Shown here piece after piece: positions 48,301-56,811 of a stretch of DNA of 64,000 bases (position 1 is the stretch's first letter; each line of letters begins with the position of its first letter). Source of the stretch: Streptomyces sp. TSRI0281 (lineage in GTDB: Bacteria; Actinomycetota; Actinomycetes; Streptomycetales; Streptomycetaceae); NCBI RefSeq assembly GCF_001905125.1, contig NZ_LWLE01000002.1, positions 1-64,000 on the forward strand, in the 5' to 3' direction. The notes under the pieces are model-generated. The model was given only the letters and a program-made list of their open reading frames with translations, made no database searches and was not told where the DNA came from. The translations under genes and the position numbers were made by a program.

Positions 48301-49187
48301 GTGTCCTTGGTGACGGCCGTGTTCACGTCGAAGACCTTGTTGTACGAGTACGCCCGGCCGTCCGCCTTGTGCGTACCCGCGTACCGCAGAGCCTTCCTCC
48401 CCGTGAACCCCGCACCCGACTTCGCGGTGGGCGAGCCGGAGGGGCCGCGGTCGGTCTGGCTGCGCATGTCGTCGGGCGCCGGGGTGGAGGTGTCGCCGTC
48501 GGAGAACTGGACGTCCGCGAGCTGGGTCGCGTCCGAGGCGCCGTTGTTCTTCGTGATCTCCAGCCGGAAGTGCTGATAGGCCTTGTCGGCCGTGAAGTCG
48601 TACGACGTGGTCCGCAGGCGCTCGGCGAAGGTCTGATCGGTCCGGGTGTCCAGATCCGTCCAGGACGTGCCGTCCGTGGAGCCCTTCAGGGTCCAGTCCT
48701 TCGGGTCCCGCTCCTCGTGATCGTTGGCCGAGGTCAGCGCGTAGGTCACGACCTTGACGGGCTCGGCCAGATCGAACTCGATCCAGCCGGACGGTTTGAA
48801 CGCCAGCCACTTGGTGGCGGGTTCACCGTCGGTCAGGTTCTCCTTGACCTCACCGCCGCCGGTGTTCTCGTCGCTGGCGCGCAGGTCGGTCACCTTGTCG
48901 GTGACGTTGCCGGGTATCCCCGCGGAGAACCCGCCGTCGATCCCCGACGCCTTTTTGCTGCCGTCCGGACCTACTTCGACGGTATTGCGCCAGTCCGGCT
49001 GCTTCTCGTCCGATTCGAAGGAGGAGTTGAACGTCCGCTCGCCCGAGGGCTTTTGGGCCGGTCCGGCCGGTTGCGCGGCGGCGGCGGTGGGGGCCGCCAC
49101 CACCAGGGCGAGAGATGCCGCAATGACGGCGGCCGAGCGGCTTTGTCTCTTTCGAGAGCCTTGGTGGAGACCACGTGGTGGCTGCAT
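45339..49187 (-). CDS. secreted GH92 alpha-1,2-mannosidase with discoidin-type CBMs
   Basis: 1282 residues. The signal peptide spans ~1-38 (SAAVIAASLALVVAAPTAAAA). An F5/8 C/CBM32-like domain follows (~90-205, DLRASDENTGGGE ... WIEFDLAEPVKVVTYALTS), then a jelly roll (~240-400). The GH92 body starts GGFSRGNNIPATALPHGFNF (family landmark) and continues through DAAAAYDAA and GLSWSLEGYLNDYGIARMG to GEQSAWFLFSSLGFYPL. A second discoidin-like domain closes the protein (WVLQGSSDGTKWTDLDRR). Family enzymes are calcium-dependent exo-alpha-mannosidases acting on fungal or yeast mannans. Divergent from ngcE; LacI-type and DasR-type sites lie between. Confidence 0.93.
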   Translation of the reverse strand: MQPPRGLHQGSRKRQSRSAAVIAASLALVVAAPTAAAAQPAGPAQKPSGERTFNSSFESDEKQPDWRNTVEVGPDGSKKASGIDGGFSAGIPGNVTDKVTDLRASDENTGGGEVKENLTDGEPATKWLAFKPSGWIEFDLAEPVKVVTYALTSANDHEERDPKDWTLKGSTDGTSWTDLDTRTDQTFAERLRTTSYDFTADKAYQHFRLEITKNNGASDATQLADVQFSDGDTSTPAPDDMRSQTDRGPSGSPTAKSGAGFTGRKALRYAGTHKADGRAYSYNKVFDVNTAVTKDTQLSYLVYPQMGETDLAYPATHVAVDLAFTDGTYLSELKATDSHGGLLTPGGQADAKRLYVNQWNKVASRIGTVAAGKTVDRILVAYDSPKGKAKFQGWIDDLTIAPKAPEKRKAHLSDYALTTRGTNSSGGFSRGNNIPATALPHGFNFWTPVTNAGSTSWLYDYARGNNEDNLPTLQAFSASHEPSPWMGDRQTFQMMPSAKAGTPDASRTARALPFRHENETAKPHYYGVTFENGLKAEMTPTDHAARMRFTYPGKDASIVFDNVSNDGGLTLDAKSGSFSGYSDVRSGGSTGATRLFVYGAFDAPVTDSGRLKGGGGDDVTGFFRFDAGKDRTVGLRLATSLISLDQAKKNLAMELPASTSFDRVQDRAQKAWDGILGKVEVEGADADRLTTLYSSLYRLYLYPNSGFERVDGKSKYASPFSPKTGTDTPTHTGAKIVDGKVYVNNGFWDTYRTTWPAYSFLTPKKAGEMVDGFVQQYKDGGWISRWSSPGYADLMTGTSSDVAFADAYVKGVKFDAAAAYDAAVKNATVAPPSSGVGRKGMETSVFTGYADTATHEGLSWSLEGYLNDYGIARMGKALYRKTKKERYREESAYFLNRARNYVKLFDDKAGFFQGKDAQGDWRLPSEKYDPRVWGYDYTETNGWGYAFTAPQDSRGLANLYGGRDGLGKKLDTYFSTPETAGPEFVGSYGGVIHEMTEARDVRMGQYGHSNQVAHHATYMYNAASQPFKTQEKVREVLDRLYTGSEIGQGYHGDEDNGEQSAWFLFSSLGFYPLVMGSGEYAIGSPLFTKTTVHLENGRTLVVKAPKNSAKNIYVQGLKVNGRKWTSTSLPHDLLARGGTLEFDMGAKPSAWGTGRNAAPVSITEDDKIPSPKGDVLKGDGALFDNTSATSATVGSADLPVGAATKGLQYTLTSGAAGRAPTGWVLQGSSDGTKWTDLDRRTGQSFAWNKQTRVFSVDRPGAYKKYRLVLDGAATLAEVELLG

Positions 49188-49217
49188 GCCGAGCCATTCC
49201 TCCCCGGAAGCGTGCTG

Positions 49218-49229
49218 GACAACGTTGTC
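49218..49229. promoter_or_regulatory. LacI-type palindrome GACAACGTTGTC
   Basis: A perfect 12-bp palindrome 31 bp upstream of the GH92 start. The central AACGTT and overall form are typical of LacI-family sugar repressors. No LacI gene is adjacent. Confidence 0.55.
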
Positions 49230-49429
49230 ATAGCATGATGCAAGGTCCAGTAGGGAGCCAAGTGGTCCGATGTGTCAAGGGTGTTGCACGGGATCGCCCA
49301 GGCGAATCGACCGTAATGCGGAAAAAGGTGCCCCTGGATCGGGGCGCACGGTGCCGAGGTATCCAAGAGGTCTCAACTCGGGAAAGACTGCCGCCAAAAC
49401 AGGTATTCGATCTTGCTCAGTTGGCAACA

Positions 49430-49445
49430 AGTGGACTATACCTGT
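49430..49445. promoter_or_regulatory. DasR-type (dre) site candidate upstream of ngcEFG
   Basis: AGTGGACTATACCTGT fits the dre consensus (A-S-TGGTCTAGACCA-S-T) at 13 of 16 positions, 240 bp before ngcE. DasR is the GntR regulator of GlcNAc/chitin genes, which suits the transporter downstream. Confidence 0.45.
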
Positions 49446-49684
49446 CGGCACCCGGGCAGCCGTTTCACTCGGCCGCACGGCAGGGGGGCGGGGGGATGTT
49501 CGCGAGGGCGCCGGAGGCGTCCGCGCTGTACGGTCTTCTCCCGATACCCCGCTGCACGCAATGCCCGTACATATCTGTATGACCCAAGCGCAACTGACCG
49601 CGGTGGCGGGACCCTTCGCCTGAGGCGAATCACTATGGGTGACCGGTACACCGCCTGAGTCCTGGAGAAGGCGAGGACTTGAGC

Positions 49685-51130
49685 ATGGGATCCACCTCCG
49701 CCCACAACAATGAGGGCCTTGGCCGTCGCGATCTGATCAAGCGGTCTGCCGCACTCGGCGTGATCGCTGTTCCGACGATGAGTTTCCTGTCCGCCTGCGC
49801 GAGCGGCGACAGCGGAAGCGACGACAAGGTCGAAAAGGGCACGAAGACCGCCAAGAATCCGCTGGCGGTCAATGAGAGCGCCCCCCTCGAACTGGTCATC
49901 TTCGACGGTGGATACGGAACGAAGTACGCCGAGGACGCTCAGGCATCCTTTGAGAAGTCCTTCCCCAAGGCGAAGGTCAAGTTCTCCAAGACGCAGAAGA
50001 TCCAGTCGGTACTGCAGCCGCGCTTCAACGGTGGCACCCCGCCGGACCTGATCGACAACTCCGGTGCCCAGCAGATGGACATGGGCGTCCTGGTCGGCAA
50101 GAAGCAGCTCGCCGACCTCACCCCGCTGCTCGACGCGCCCTCCATCGACGACCCGGCCAAGAAGGTCCGTGACACGCTGCGTCCGGGCATCGTCGAGATG
50201 GGCCAGTTCGACGGCGACCCGTGCTGGATCCTCTACTACGCGTACACCGTCTACGGCGTCTGGTACTCCCAGACGGCGCTGGACAAGCTCGACGCGCAGT
50301 ACCCGGAGAACTGGGACGACATGCTCGCGCTGTGCGCGAAGGCCAAGAAGAAGGGGATCGCGGGCTGGACCTACCCCGGCAAGCACCCCTACTACCTGCC
50401 CTTCTCGCTCTACCCGTTCATCGCCAAGATCGGCGGCGTCGAGGTCCTCGACGCGATCGACAACCTGGAGCCGAAGGCCTGGGAGCACCCCGCCGTCAAG
50501 GCGGCCTTCGACGCGTACTACGAGCTCTACGCCAAGGGCTACATCCTCAAGGGCACCCCGGGCCTGGACCACCGCGGTTCGCAGGGCGCCTGGGCCCGCG
50601 GCAAGGCGCTGTTCATCCCGAACGGCTCCTGGGTCGAGAACGAGGAAGCGGCGATCATCCCCAAGGACTTCAAGCTGTCCGTGGGCGCTCCCTCCAGCCT
50701 CGACTCCTCGGACGCGCTGCCCTTCGGCACCATGTGGGCCTCCGGCGGTGAGCCCTTCATCGTTCCGGCGAAGGCGAAGAACCCCCAGGGCGGCATGGAG
50801 CAGCTGCGCATCCTGCTCAGCGAAGAGTCCTCCAAGTCCTTCACCACCAGCAGCAAGTCCCTGTCCGCCTTCAACGGCGGCACCGACGGCCTGGAGCTGT
50901 CGGACGGCCTGACGTCGGGCCTCGCCGCCCTGGAGAAGGCCGGCACCAATGTCGTCAACCCCCGCCTGCAGGACTGGTACGTGAAGCTCCAGAAGGAGCA
51001 GATCGGTGTCGCCGCACTCGGCGAGATGATGGCCGGCCGCGCCAACCCGGCCGAGACCATCAAGAAGATCCAGGGATTCGCCGACGCGGCGGCCAAGGAC
51101 CAGTCCATCAAGCACTACAAGCACCAGTGA
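49685..51130 (+). CDS. ngcE: sugar-binding lipoprotein NgcE (GlcNAc/chitobiose uptake)
   Basis: 481 residues from the ATG at 49685 (GAGGA seven bases upstream); a TTG six bases earlier is possible. The signal is twin-arginine type (GRRDLIKRSAALGVIAV) and ends in a lipobox (FLSACASG), so it is a Tat-exported lipoprotein. The family-1 solute-binding protein fold follows (FDGGYGTKYAEDAQASFEKS, GMEQLRILLSEESSKSF). Gene order E-F-G and position between GH92 and ROK match ngcEFG of Streptomyces (SCO6005-6007). It captures N,N'-diacetylchitobiose and/or GlcNAc for import. No ATPase is encoded; MsiK-type ATPases serve such systems in trans. Confidence 0.92.
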   Translation: MGSTSAHNNEGLGRRDLIKRSAALGVIAVPTMSFLSACASGDSGSDDKVEKGTKTAKNPLAVNESAPLELVIFDGGYGTKYAEDAQASFEKSFPKAKVKFSKTQKIQSVLQPRFNGGTPPDLIDNSGAQQMDMGVLVGKKQLADLTPLLDAPSIDDPAKKVRDTLRPGIVEMGQFDGDPCWILYYAYTVYGVWYSQTALDKLDAQYPENWDDMLALCAKAKKKGIAGWTYPGKHPYYLPFSLYPFIAKIGGVEVLDAIDNLEPKAWEHPAVKAAFDAYYELYAKGYILKGTPGLDHRGSQGAWARGKALFIPNGSWVENEEAAIIPKDFKLSVGAPSSLDSSDALPFGTMWASGGEPFIVPAKAKNPQGGMEQLRILLSEESSKSFTTSSKSLSAFNGGTDGLELSDGLTSGLAALEKAGTNVVNPRLQDWYVKLQKEQIGVAALGEMMAGRANPAETIKKIQGFADAAAKDQSIKHYKHQ

Positions 51131-51178
51131 CAACCCGTCACCAGCGGCGGCAGCGCAGGAAGGTCGGAGTCGGTAACG

Positions 51179-52099
51179 ATGCAACACGGTAAATACCGGT
51201 TCATAGTCGGGTTCTTGGTGGTGCCGATGGCGTTGTACGTCATCTTCGTCATCTGGCCGTTCATCCAGTCCATCTACTACTCGTTCACGGACTGGACGGG
51301 CCTGAGTCCCGACTTCAAGATGGTCGGCTTCGGCAACTACACCAAGATGCTCGACGACGACATCTTCTGGAAATCCCTGCAGCACAGTGTGCTGCTGGCA
51401 CTGCTGCTGCCGCTGGTGACGCTGGGGCTCGCGCTCTTCTTCGCCTTCATGCTCAACGTGGGCGGGCGGCGCCGCAGGGGCGCCGCCATCGCGGGCGTGC
51501 GCGGTTCGGGCTTCTACAAGATCGCGTACTTCTTCCCGCAGGTGCTCTCGATCGCGATCGTGGCCATCCTGTTCCAGTTCGCCTTCGACCCCGCCCAGGG
51601 CATGATCAACGGCACGCTCAAGGCGTTCGGCTTCGAGGACGTGCCGGACTGGCTGGGCGATCCGCAGCTGGCCCTGTGGTGCATCGCCGCGGTCCTCGTC
51701 TGGTGCACGGTCGGCTTCTTCGTGGTGCTGTTCTCCGCGGGCATGGCCTCCATCCCCAAGGACTTCTACGAGGCGGCCCTGCTGGACGGCGCGAGCCGCT
51801 TCACGACCTTCTTCCGGATCACGTTGCCGCTGCTCTGGGACACGGTCCAGTCCGGCTGGGTCTACATGGGCATCCTGGCGCTGGGCGCCGAGGGTTTTGC
51901 CGTCGTGCACATCATGAGTGTCGGTCCCGGCGGGCCCGACTACTCGACCACCGTCCTGCCGCTGTACGTGTACCAAGCGGCGTTCCGTGACGGACAGGCG
52001 GGCTACGCGACCACGATCGGTGTCGCCCTGCTCATCGTGACGCTGGCGTTCGCGGCCATCGTGATGCGGCTGGGCCGGCGCGAGCGGCTGGAGTTCTGA
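51179..52099 (+). CDS. ngcF: sugar ABC permease NgcF
   Basis: 306 residues, six predicted transmembrane segments. The cytoplasmic EAA loop is FYEAALLDGASRFTTFFRIT, the MalF-type contact with the ATPase. An aromatic-rich N-terminus (WPFIQSIYYSFTDWTGLSP) is typical. A GGAG lies nine bases before the ATG. It forms the channel with NgcG, whose ATG overlaps this stop by 1 nt. Confidence 0.93.
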   Translation: MQHGKYRFIVGFLVVPMALYVIFVIWPFIQSIYYSFTDWTGLSPDFKMVGFGNYTKMLDDDIFWKSLQHSVLLALLLPLVTLGLALFFAFMLNVGGRRRRGAAIAGVRGSGFYKIAYFFPQVLSIAIVAILFQFAFDPAQGMINGTLKAFGFEDVPDWLGDPQLALWCIAAVLVWCTVGFFVVLFSAGMASIPKDFYEAALLDGASRFTTFFRITLPLLWDTVQSGWVYMGILALGAEGFAVVHIMSVGPGGPDYSTTVLPLYVYQAAFRDGQAGYATTIGVALLIVTLAFAAIVMRLGRRERLEF

Positions 52100-53073
52100 T
52101 GAAGACCACTGACACCCCTCCCTCCGGCCCTTCGGACGCCTCCGGTCACTCCGGTGCCGCCGGTCCTTCCGGTCCCGATGCGCCGGGTGTGCCGCAGCAG
52201 CGCACCGGCGGCGTCCGCAGGAGCGCCGCGGCCCCGGGGAAGAAGGCCGAGGGCCAGGTCCTCAACGTCTTCTCGCACGGGATGCTGATCCTCTGGGCCT
52301 TCATGGTCATCCTGCCCCTGTTCTGGGCCGTGATGTCCTCCTTCAAGACCGACACGGCCATCTTCAACTCCCCCTGGGAGCTGCCCGACTCGCTGGACTT
52401 CTCCAGTTGGGGCAGGGCCTGGAACCAGGCCAACATGAGCGAGTACTTCCTCAACACCATCCTGGTGGTGGGAGGGTCGCTCGTCGGCACGCTGGTCTTC
52501 GGTTCGATGGCCGCCTATGTGCTCGCCCGCTTCGAGTTCCCCGGCAACCGGTTCATTTACTTCTTGTTCGTCGGCGGGATGAGCTTCCCGGTCATGCTGG
52601 CGCTGGTGCCGTTGTTCTACGTCATGGACAACATGGGGCTGCTGAACACGATCCACGGGCTGATTCTCGTGTACATCGCGTACTCGCTGCCCTTCACCGT
52701 GTTCTTCCTGACCTCGTTCTTCCGTACGCTGCCGACATCGATCGCGGAAGCCTCGATCATCGACGGCGCCTCTCACACCCGTACGTTCTTCCAGGTCATG
52801 CTGCCGATGGCCAAACCCGGACTGATCAGCGTCGGTATCTTCAATTTCCTGGGGCAGTGGAACCAGTACATGCTGCCGACGGTGCTGAACACCGACCCGG
52901 ACAAGCGGGTGCTCGCCCAGGGGCTGGTCGAACTGGCGGCCAGCCAGGGATACAAGAGTGACTATTCCGGTCTCTTCGCCGGTCTGGTGATCGCGATGCT
53001 TCCCGTGCTGGCGGCGTACATCATTTTCCAGCGCCAGGTCGTCTCGGGTATGACGGCGGGTGCGCTCAAGTAA
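52099..53073 (+). CDS. ngcG: sugar ABC permease NgcG
   Basis: 324 residues. A ~50-residue Ser/Pro/Gly-rich N-terminal extension (PPSGPSDASGHSGAAGPSGP) precedes six transmembrane segments. The EAA loop is IAEASIIDGASHTRTFFQVM, MalG-type. It starts at a TGATG overlap with ngcF and ends before a hairpin. The system has no own ATPase gene here. Confidence 0.93.
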   Translation: MKTTDTPPSGPSDASGHSGAAGPSGPDAPGVPQQRTGGVRRSAAAPGKKAEGQVLNVFSHGMLILWAFMVILPLFWAVMSSFKTDTAIFNSPWELPDSLDFSSWGRAWNQANMSEYFLNTILVVGGSLVGTLVFGSMAAYVLARFEFPGNRFIYFLFVGGMSFPVMLALVPLFYVMDNMGLLNTIHGLILVYIAYSLPFTVFFLTSFFRTLPTSIAEASIIDGASHTRTFFQVMLPMAKPGLISVGIFNFLGQWNQYMLPTVLNTDPDKRVLAQGLVELAASQGYKSDYSGLFAGLVIAMLPVLAAYIIFQRQVVSGMTAGALK

Positions 53074-53391
53074 TTCGGCTCCGGCCGGCCCGATTAGGCC
53101 CCGGCCGCTTTTCCGGGTGAATGCCCCGGTGGATGTCTCCGCCGGGGCATTCGCGCGCTCCGGTGAACGTGTCCGCCGGGGCGTTCATGCGCTCCGCTCC
53201 GACCTATCGGCCGTGGACCGTGCCCCGCGTCGTCGTCGGCTCCACGCCTTGTGCGCTCAGGTCTTGACGGGAGGTACCCCCGAACGTTCAGCTTAGAGTT
53301 CACATGTTGGAGGAAGCCGGGGCCTCATCGGTGCGGTCCCGGCCGGGACGGCCTTCTGTGCCGTCCGCCAAGGGCAGGAGTGGATGAGTCG
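53074..53391. other. intergenic between ngcG and the ROK gene
   Basis: Contains the ngc terminator at 53119-53152 and the promoter region of the ROK regulator. No further element recognised. Confidence 0.4.
53119..53152 (+). terminator. terminator of ngcEFG
   Basis: GAATGCCCCGG (53119-53129) and CCGGGGCATTC (53142-53152) form a perfect 11-bp stem with a 12-nt loop. Confidence 0.85.
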
Positions 53392-54591
53392 ATGGAGACT
53401 CCCGGGTCGCAGACGTCTCTGCACAGGGCCAACCTTGAGCGGGTCGTACGAGCCGTACGGATGGCCGGGGCGCTCACCCAGGCGGAGATCGCCAGGAGCA
53501 CCGGCCTCTCCGCGGCTACCGTCTCCAATATCGTCCGCGAACTCAAGGACGGCGGCACGGTCGAGGTGACCCCCACCTCGGCGGGCGGCCGCCGGGCCCG
53601 CAGCGTCTCGCTCAGCGGGGACGCGGGCATCGTCGTCGGCGTCGATTTCGGCCATACCCATCTGCGGGTGGCGGTCGGCAACCTGGCCCACCAGGTGCTG
53701 GCCGAGGAGTCCGAGCCGCTGGACGTCGACGCCTCGTCGGCACAGGGCTTCGGACGGGCGGAAGTGCTGGTCAGGCGGCTGATCGAGACCACCGGGGTCA
53801 GCCCCGAGAAGGTGATCGGCGTCGGCCTCGGTGTCCCGGGACCCATCGACGTCGAGTCCGGCACGCTGGGCTCCACCTCGATCCTGCCGGGCTGGACGGG
53901 CATCAACCCGAGCGACGAGCTCGCCGGGCGGCTCGGCGTGCCCGTGTACGTCGACAACGACGCCAATCTCGGGGCACTGGGCGAGCTGGTCTGGGGGAGC
54001 GGACGAGGGGTCCGGGACCTCGCGTACATCAAGGTCGCCAGCGGCGTCGGTGCCGGTCTGGTGATCGACGGCACCATCTACCGGGGTCCCGGCGGTACGG
54101 CCGGCGAGATCGGGCACATCACCCTGGACGAGTCGGGGCCGGTGTGCCGCTGCGGTAACCGCGGGTGCCTGGAGACCTTCACGGCCGCCCGGTATGTGCT
54201 GCCCCTGCTCCAGCCCAGCCACGGCCCCGACCTCACCATGGAACGGGTGGTCCAGCTGGCCCGCGAGGGCGATCCGGGCTGCCGCCGGGTGATCGGGGAC
54301 GTGGGGCGGCACATCGGCAGCGGGGTGGCCAATCTGTGCAATCTGCTCAACCCCAGCCGGGTGGTGCTCGGCGGCTCCCTGGCGGAGGCCGGGGAACTGG
54401 TCCTCGGGCCCATCCGCGACTCGGTGTCCCGGTACGCCATCCCCAGCGCGGCCCGGCAGCTCTCGGTACTGCCCGGTGCGCTCGGCGGGCGGGCGGAGGT
54501 ACTGGGGGCGCTGGCCCTGGTGCTGAGCGAGATGGGGGATTCAACCCTTTTGGAAAGCACCCTGCCCGCGGCGACTCCTGCCTTCACTTAG
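53392..54591 (+). CDS. rok7B7: ROK-family transcriptional regulator (Rok7B7 type)
   Basis: 399 residues; the ATG at 53392 follows GGAG by 11 bases, and an in-frame GTG at 53380 is an alternative. An N-terminal winged HTH (GALTQAEIARSTGLSAATVS, NIVRELKDGG) precedes the ROK sugar-kinase-like domain: VVGVDFGHTHLRVAVG, VYVDNDANLGALGELVWGSG, GGTAGEIGHITL and the zinc motif CRCGNRGCLETF. Context (ngcG upstream, xylFGH downstream) matches SCO6008 of S. coelicolor, a pleiotropic regulator of xylose uptake, carbon repression and antibiotics. The xyl promoter region begins right after its stop. Confidence 0.93.
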   Translation: METPGSQTSLHRANLERVVRAVRMAGALTQAEIARSTGLSAATVSNIVRELKDGGTVEVTPTSAGGRRARSVSLSGDAGIVVGVDFGHTHLRVAVGNLAHQVLAEESEPLDVDASSAQGFGRAEVLVRRLIETTGVSPEKVIGVGLGVPGPIDVESGTLGSTSILPGWTGINPSDELAGRLGVPVYVDNDANLGALGELVWGSGRGVRDLAYIKVASGVGAGLVIDGTIYRGPGGTAGEIGHITLDESGPVCRCGNRGCLETFTAARYVLPLLQPSHGPDLTMERVVQLAREGDPGCRRVIGDVGRHIGSGVANLCNLLNPSRVVLGGSLAEAGELVLGPIRDSVSRYAIPSAARQLSVLPGALGGRAEVLGALALVLSEMGDSTLLESTLPAATPAFT

Positions 54592-54592
54592 A

Positions 54593-54621
54593 TAACGAAT
54601 GGCACCGTTGTCATCTCGTTA
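54593..54621. promoter_or_regulatory. inverted repeat in the xylF promoter region, ROK operator candidate
   Basis: TAACGA (54593-54598) and TCGTTA (54616-54621) flank an inner GGCACCGTTGTCAT that resembles the LacI-type palindrome near GH92. It lies about 93 bp before xylF, immediately after the ROK stop. Confidence 0.4.
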
Positions 54622-54713
54622 AGAATTTACTCCTTGACGCTGGCGTTACGGCCGAGTTGACTTCCTGCCACCTCGGCCGCGACGTTGCGGCCATGTCAGG
54701 GAGGCAAACCCCC

Positions 54714-55811
54714 ATGATCGCAATGACGCGACGCATCGTCATAGGCACGGCCGCTCTCTCCATGGCGGTCTCCCTCGCCGCCTGTGGCAAGGCGGGCGAC
54801 GACGCGGAGTCCGGCAGTGGCGGTGACAGCAAGACCATCGGTCTCCTGCTGCCGGAGAACAAGACCACGCGTTACGAAACGTTCGACCGCCCCATCATGG
54901 AGGCGAAGATCAAGGAACTGTGCGACGACTGCGAGGTCAAATACAACAACGCCGCACAGGACACCGAGACCCAGAAGAAGCAGTTCGACGCGCTGGTCAC
55001 GCAGGGTGTGAAGGTCATCATCCTGGACTCCGTCGACTACAAGGCCACCAAGTCCTGGGTGCAGCAGGCGGAGAAGAAGGGCGTCAAGGTCGTCGCGTAC
55101 GACCGGCTCGCCGAGGGGCCGATCTCCGCGTACGTCTCGTACGACAACGAGAAGATCGGCCGCCTGCAGGGTGAGGCCCTGGTCAAGGCGCTCGGCGCCA
55201 AGGCCAAGGAGAGCAACGTTGTCATGATCAACGGCTCGCCCACCGACCCGAACGCTCCGCTCTTCAAGAAGGGCGCCCACAGCGTCCTGGACACCCAGGT
55301 CAAGAAGGTCGTCTACGAGCAGGACATCCCGGACTGGTCGCCGGACGAGGCGAACAAGAAGATGGGTGCCGCCATCGACTCGCTGGGCAAGTCGGGCTTC
55401 CAGGGCGTCTACTCCGCCAACGACAGCATGGCCGGCGGCATCATCACCGCGCTGGACAAGCAGGGCATCAAGATCCCCGTCGGTGGTCAGGACGCCGAAC
55501 TGGCGGGTCTGCAGCGCATCCTGAAGGGCGATCAGTCCTTCACGATCTACAAGCAGATCAAGCCGGAGGCCGAGACCACCGCCGAGATCGCCGTCAAGCT
55601 CCTCAAGGGCGAGAAGATCGACGACCTGACCCCGGTCAAGGTCGACAGCCTCACGGGCGAGTTCAAGGGCATCCCGGCCAAGCTGTACGACGCGCAGGTC
55701 GTGACCAAGGACAACGTCGCCTCCACGATCATCGCCGACAAGGTCTACCAGGCCGCTGAGATCTGCACGGCCGAGTACAAGGCGGCCTGCGAGGCAGCCG
55801 GCATCAAGTAG
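54714..55811 (+). CDS. xylF: xylose ABC transporter substrate-binding protein XylF
   Basis: 365 residues from the ATG at 54714 (GGGAGG about nine bases upstream); an ATG three codons later is possible. A lipobox in VSLAACGKAG makes it a lipoprotein. The protein is a periplasmic-binding-protein-like sugar binder (IGLLLPENKTTRYETFDRPI, VKVVAYDRLAEGPISAYVSY, GFQGVYSANDSMAGGIITAL). The first gene of xylFGH, it is followed by an intergenic hairpin as is common for binding-protein genes needing higher expression. Confidence 0.93.
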   Translation: MIAMTRRIVIGTAALSMAVSLAACGKAGDDAESGSGGDSKTIGLLLPENKTTRYETFDRPIMEAKIKELCDDCEVKYNNAAQDTETQKKQFDALVTQGVKVIILDSVDYKATKSWVQQAEKKGVKVVAYDRLAEGPISAYVSYDNEKIGRLQGEALVKALGAKAKESNVVMINGSPTDPNAPLFKKGAHSVLDTQVKKVVYEQDIPDWSPDEANKKMGAAIDSLGKSGFQGVYSANDSMAGGIITALDKQGIKIPVGGQDAELAGLQRILKGDQSFTIYKQIKPEAETTAEIAVKLLKGEKIDDLTPVKVDSLTGEFKGIPAKLYDAQVVTKDNVASTIIADKVYQAAEICTAEYKAACEAAGIK

Positions 55812-55835
55812 GGCCTCCGCCGAGGAAGGTCCGGG

Positions 55836-55868
55836 GCCCGCGGGATCACGTCAAGCACTCCCGCGGGC
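55836..55868 (+). terminator. intra-operon hairpin between xylF and xylG
   Basis: GCCCGCGGGA (55836-55845) and TCCCGCGGGC (55859-55868) pair perfectly. It likely stabilises the xylF mRNA 3' end and lowers read-through into xylGH. Confidence 0.7.
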
Positions 55869-56004
55869 AGGCGCCTCCGGGCGCCCCGGAGCCGGTCCGG
55901 CACCCGCCCCGTCAACGCCCCGCGAAGCGGGGGCGGGCGCCGGGTCCCTCTCGCACACCCCCCAGCTCAGCAGCACCATCCCCGCCGGTCAGGCGGCGAA
56001 GGAG

Positions 56005-56811
56005 ATGATTCACGTGTCCGCTACGCCCGTGCTGGCGTTGCGCGGAATCTCCAAGCGGTTCGGCGCCGTTCAGGCGCTCACCGACGTGGACCTGGAGATT
56101 CACCCCGGCGAGGTGGTCGCCCTGGTCGGCGACAACGGCGCCGGCAAGTCGACGCTCGTCAAGACCATTTCGGGTGTCCACCCGATCGACGAAGGCGCCA
56201 TCGAGTGGGAGGGGCGGACGGTCCGGGTCAACCGGCCGAACGACGCCCAGGAGCTCGGAGTCGCCACCGTCTACCAGGACCTGGCCCTCTGCGACAACCT
56301 CGATGTCGTCGCCAACCTCTTCCTCGGCAGCGAACTGCGCAAGCTCTCCGTCCTCGACGAGATCGCGATGGAGAAGCGCGCCAAGGAACTCCTGGACACG
56401 CTCTCCATCCGGATACCGAGCGTCCGGATCCCGGTCGCCTCGCTCTCCGGCGGTCAGCGCCAGGTCGTGGCCATCGCGCGCGCCCTGATCGGCGACCCCA
56501 AGGTCGTCATCCTGGACGAGCCGACCGCCGCACTCGGTGTCGAGCAGACCGCCCAGGTCCTCGACCTCGTCGAGCGGCTGCGCGAGCGCGGCCACGGCGT
56601 CATCCTCATCAGCCACAACATGGCCGATGTGCGCGCCGTCGCGAACAAGGTCGCGGTGCTCCGTCTGGGCCGCAACAACGGTGTCTTCGACGTCGCGAGC
56701 ACCTCCCACGAAGAGATCATCGCCGCGATCACCGGCGCCACGGACAATGCCGTCACGCGTCGCCAGGCACGCACGGCCACGAACACGGCCACGAAGGAGG
56801 ACGCGAAGTGA
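56005..56811 (+). CDS. xylG: xylose ABC transporter ATP-binding protein XylG (single-domain)
   Basis: 268 residues with one ATPase domain: Walker A GDNGAGKS, signature LSGGQRQV, Walker [14 protein letters not shown]-loop ISHN. Enteric XylG/RbsA-type ATPases carry two fused domains (~500 aa); this actinobacterial form has one, so it must homodimerise. The start (ATG at 56005 just after AAGGAG) could also be the GTG at 56014. The stop overlaps the xylH start (GTGA). Confidence 0.93.
   Translation: MIHVSATPVLALRGISKRFGAVQALTDVDLEIHPGEVVALVGDNGAGKSTLVKTISGVHPIDEGAIEWEGRTVRVNRPNDAQELGVATVYQDLALCDNLDVVANLFLGSELRKLSVLDEIAMEKRAKELLDTLSIRIPSVRIPVASLSGGQRQVVAIARALIGDPKVVILDEPTAALGVEQTAQVLDLVERLRERGHGVILISHNMADVRAVANKVAVLRLGRNNGVFDVASTSHEEIIAAITGATDNAVTRRQARTATNTATKEDAK

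Larger units (their letters stand above)
49188..49684. other. divergent promoter region of GH92 and ngcEFG
   Basis: About 500 bp with two operator candidates, at 49218-49229 and 49430-49445. No gene. Confidence 0.5.

Noticed and set aside
45129..49238. 1369-codon open frame on the plus strand opposite the GH92 gene
   Set aside because: Arg/Gly/Val-rich antisense shadow; the minus strand carries signal peptide, GH92 landmarks and discoidin domains.
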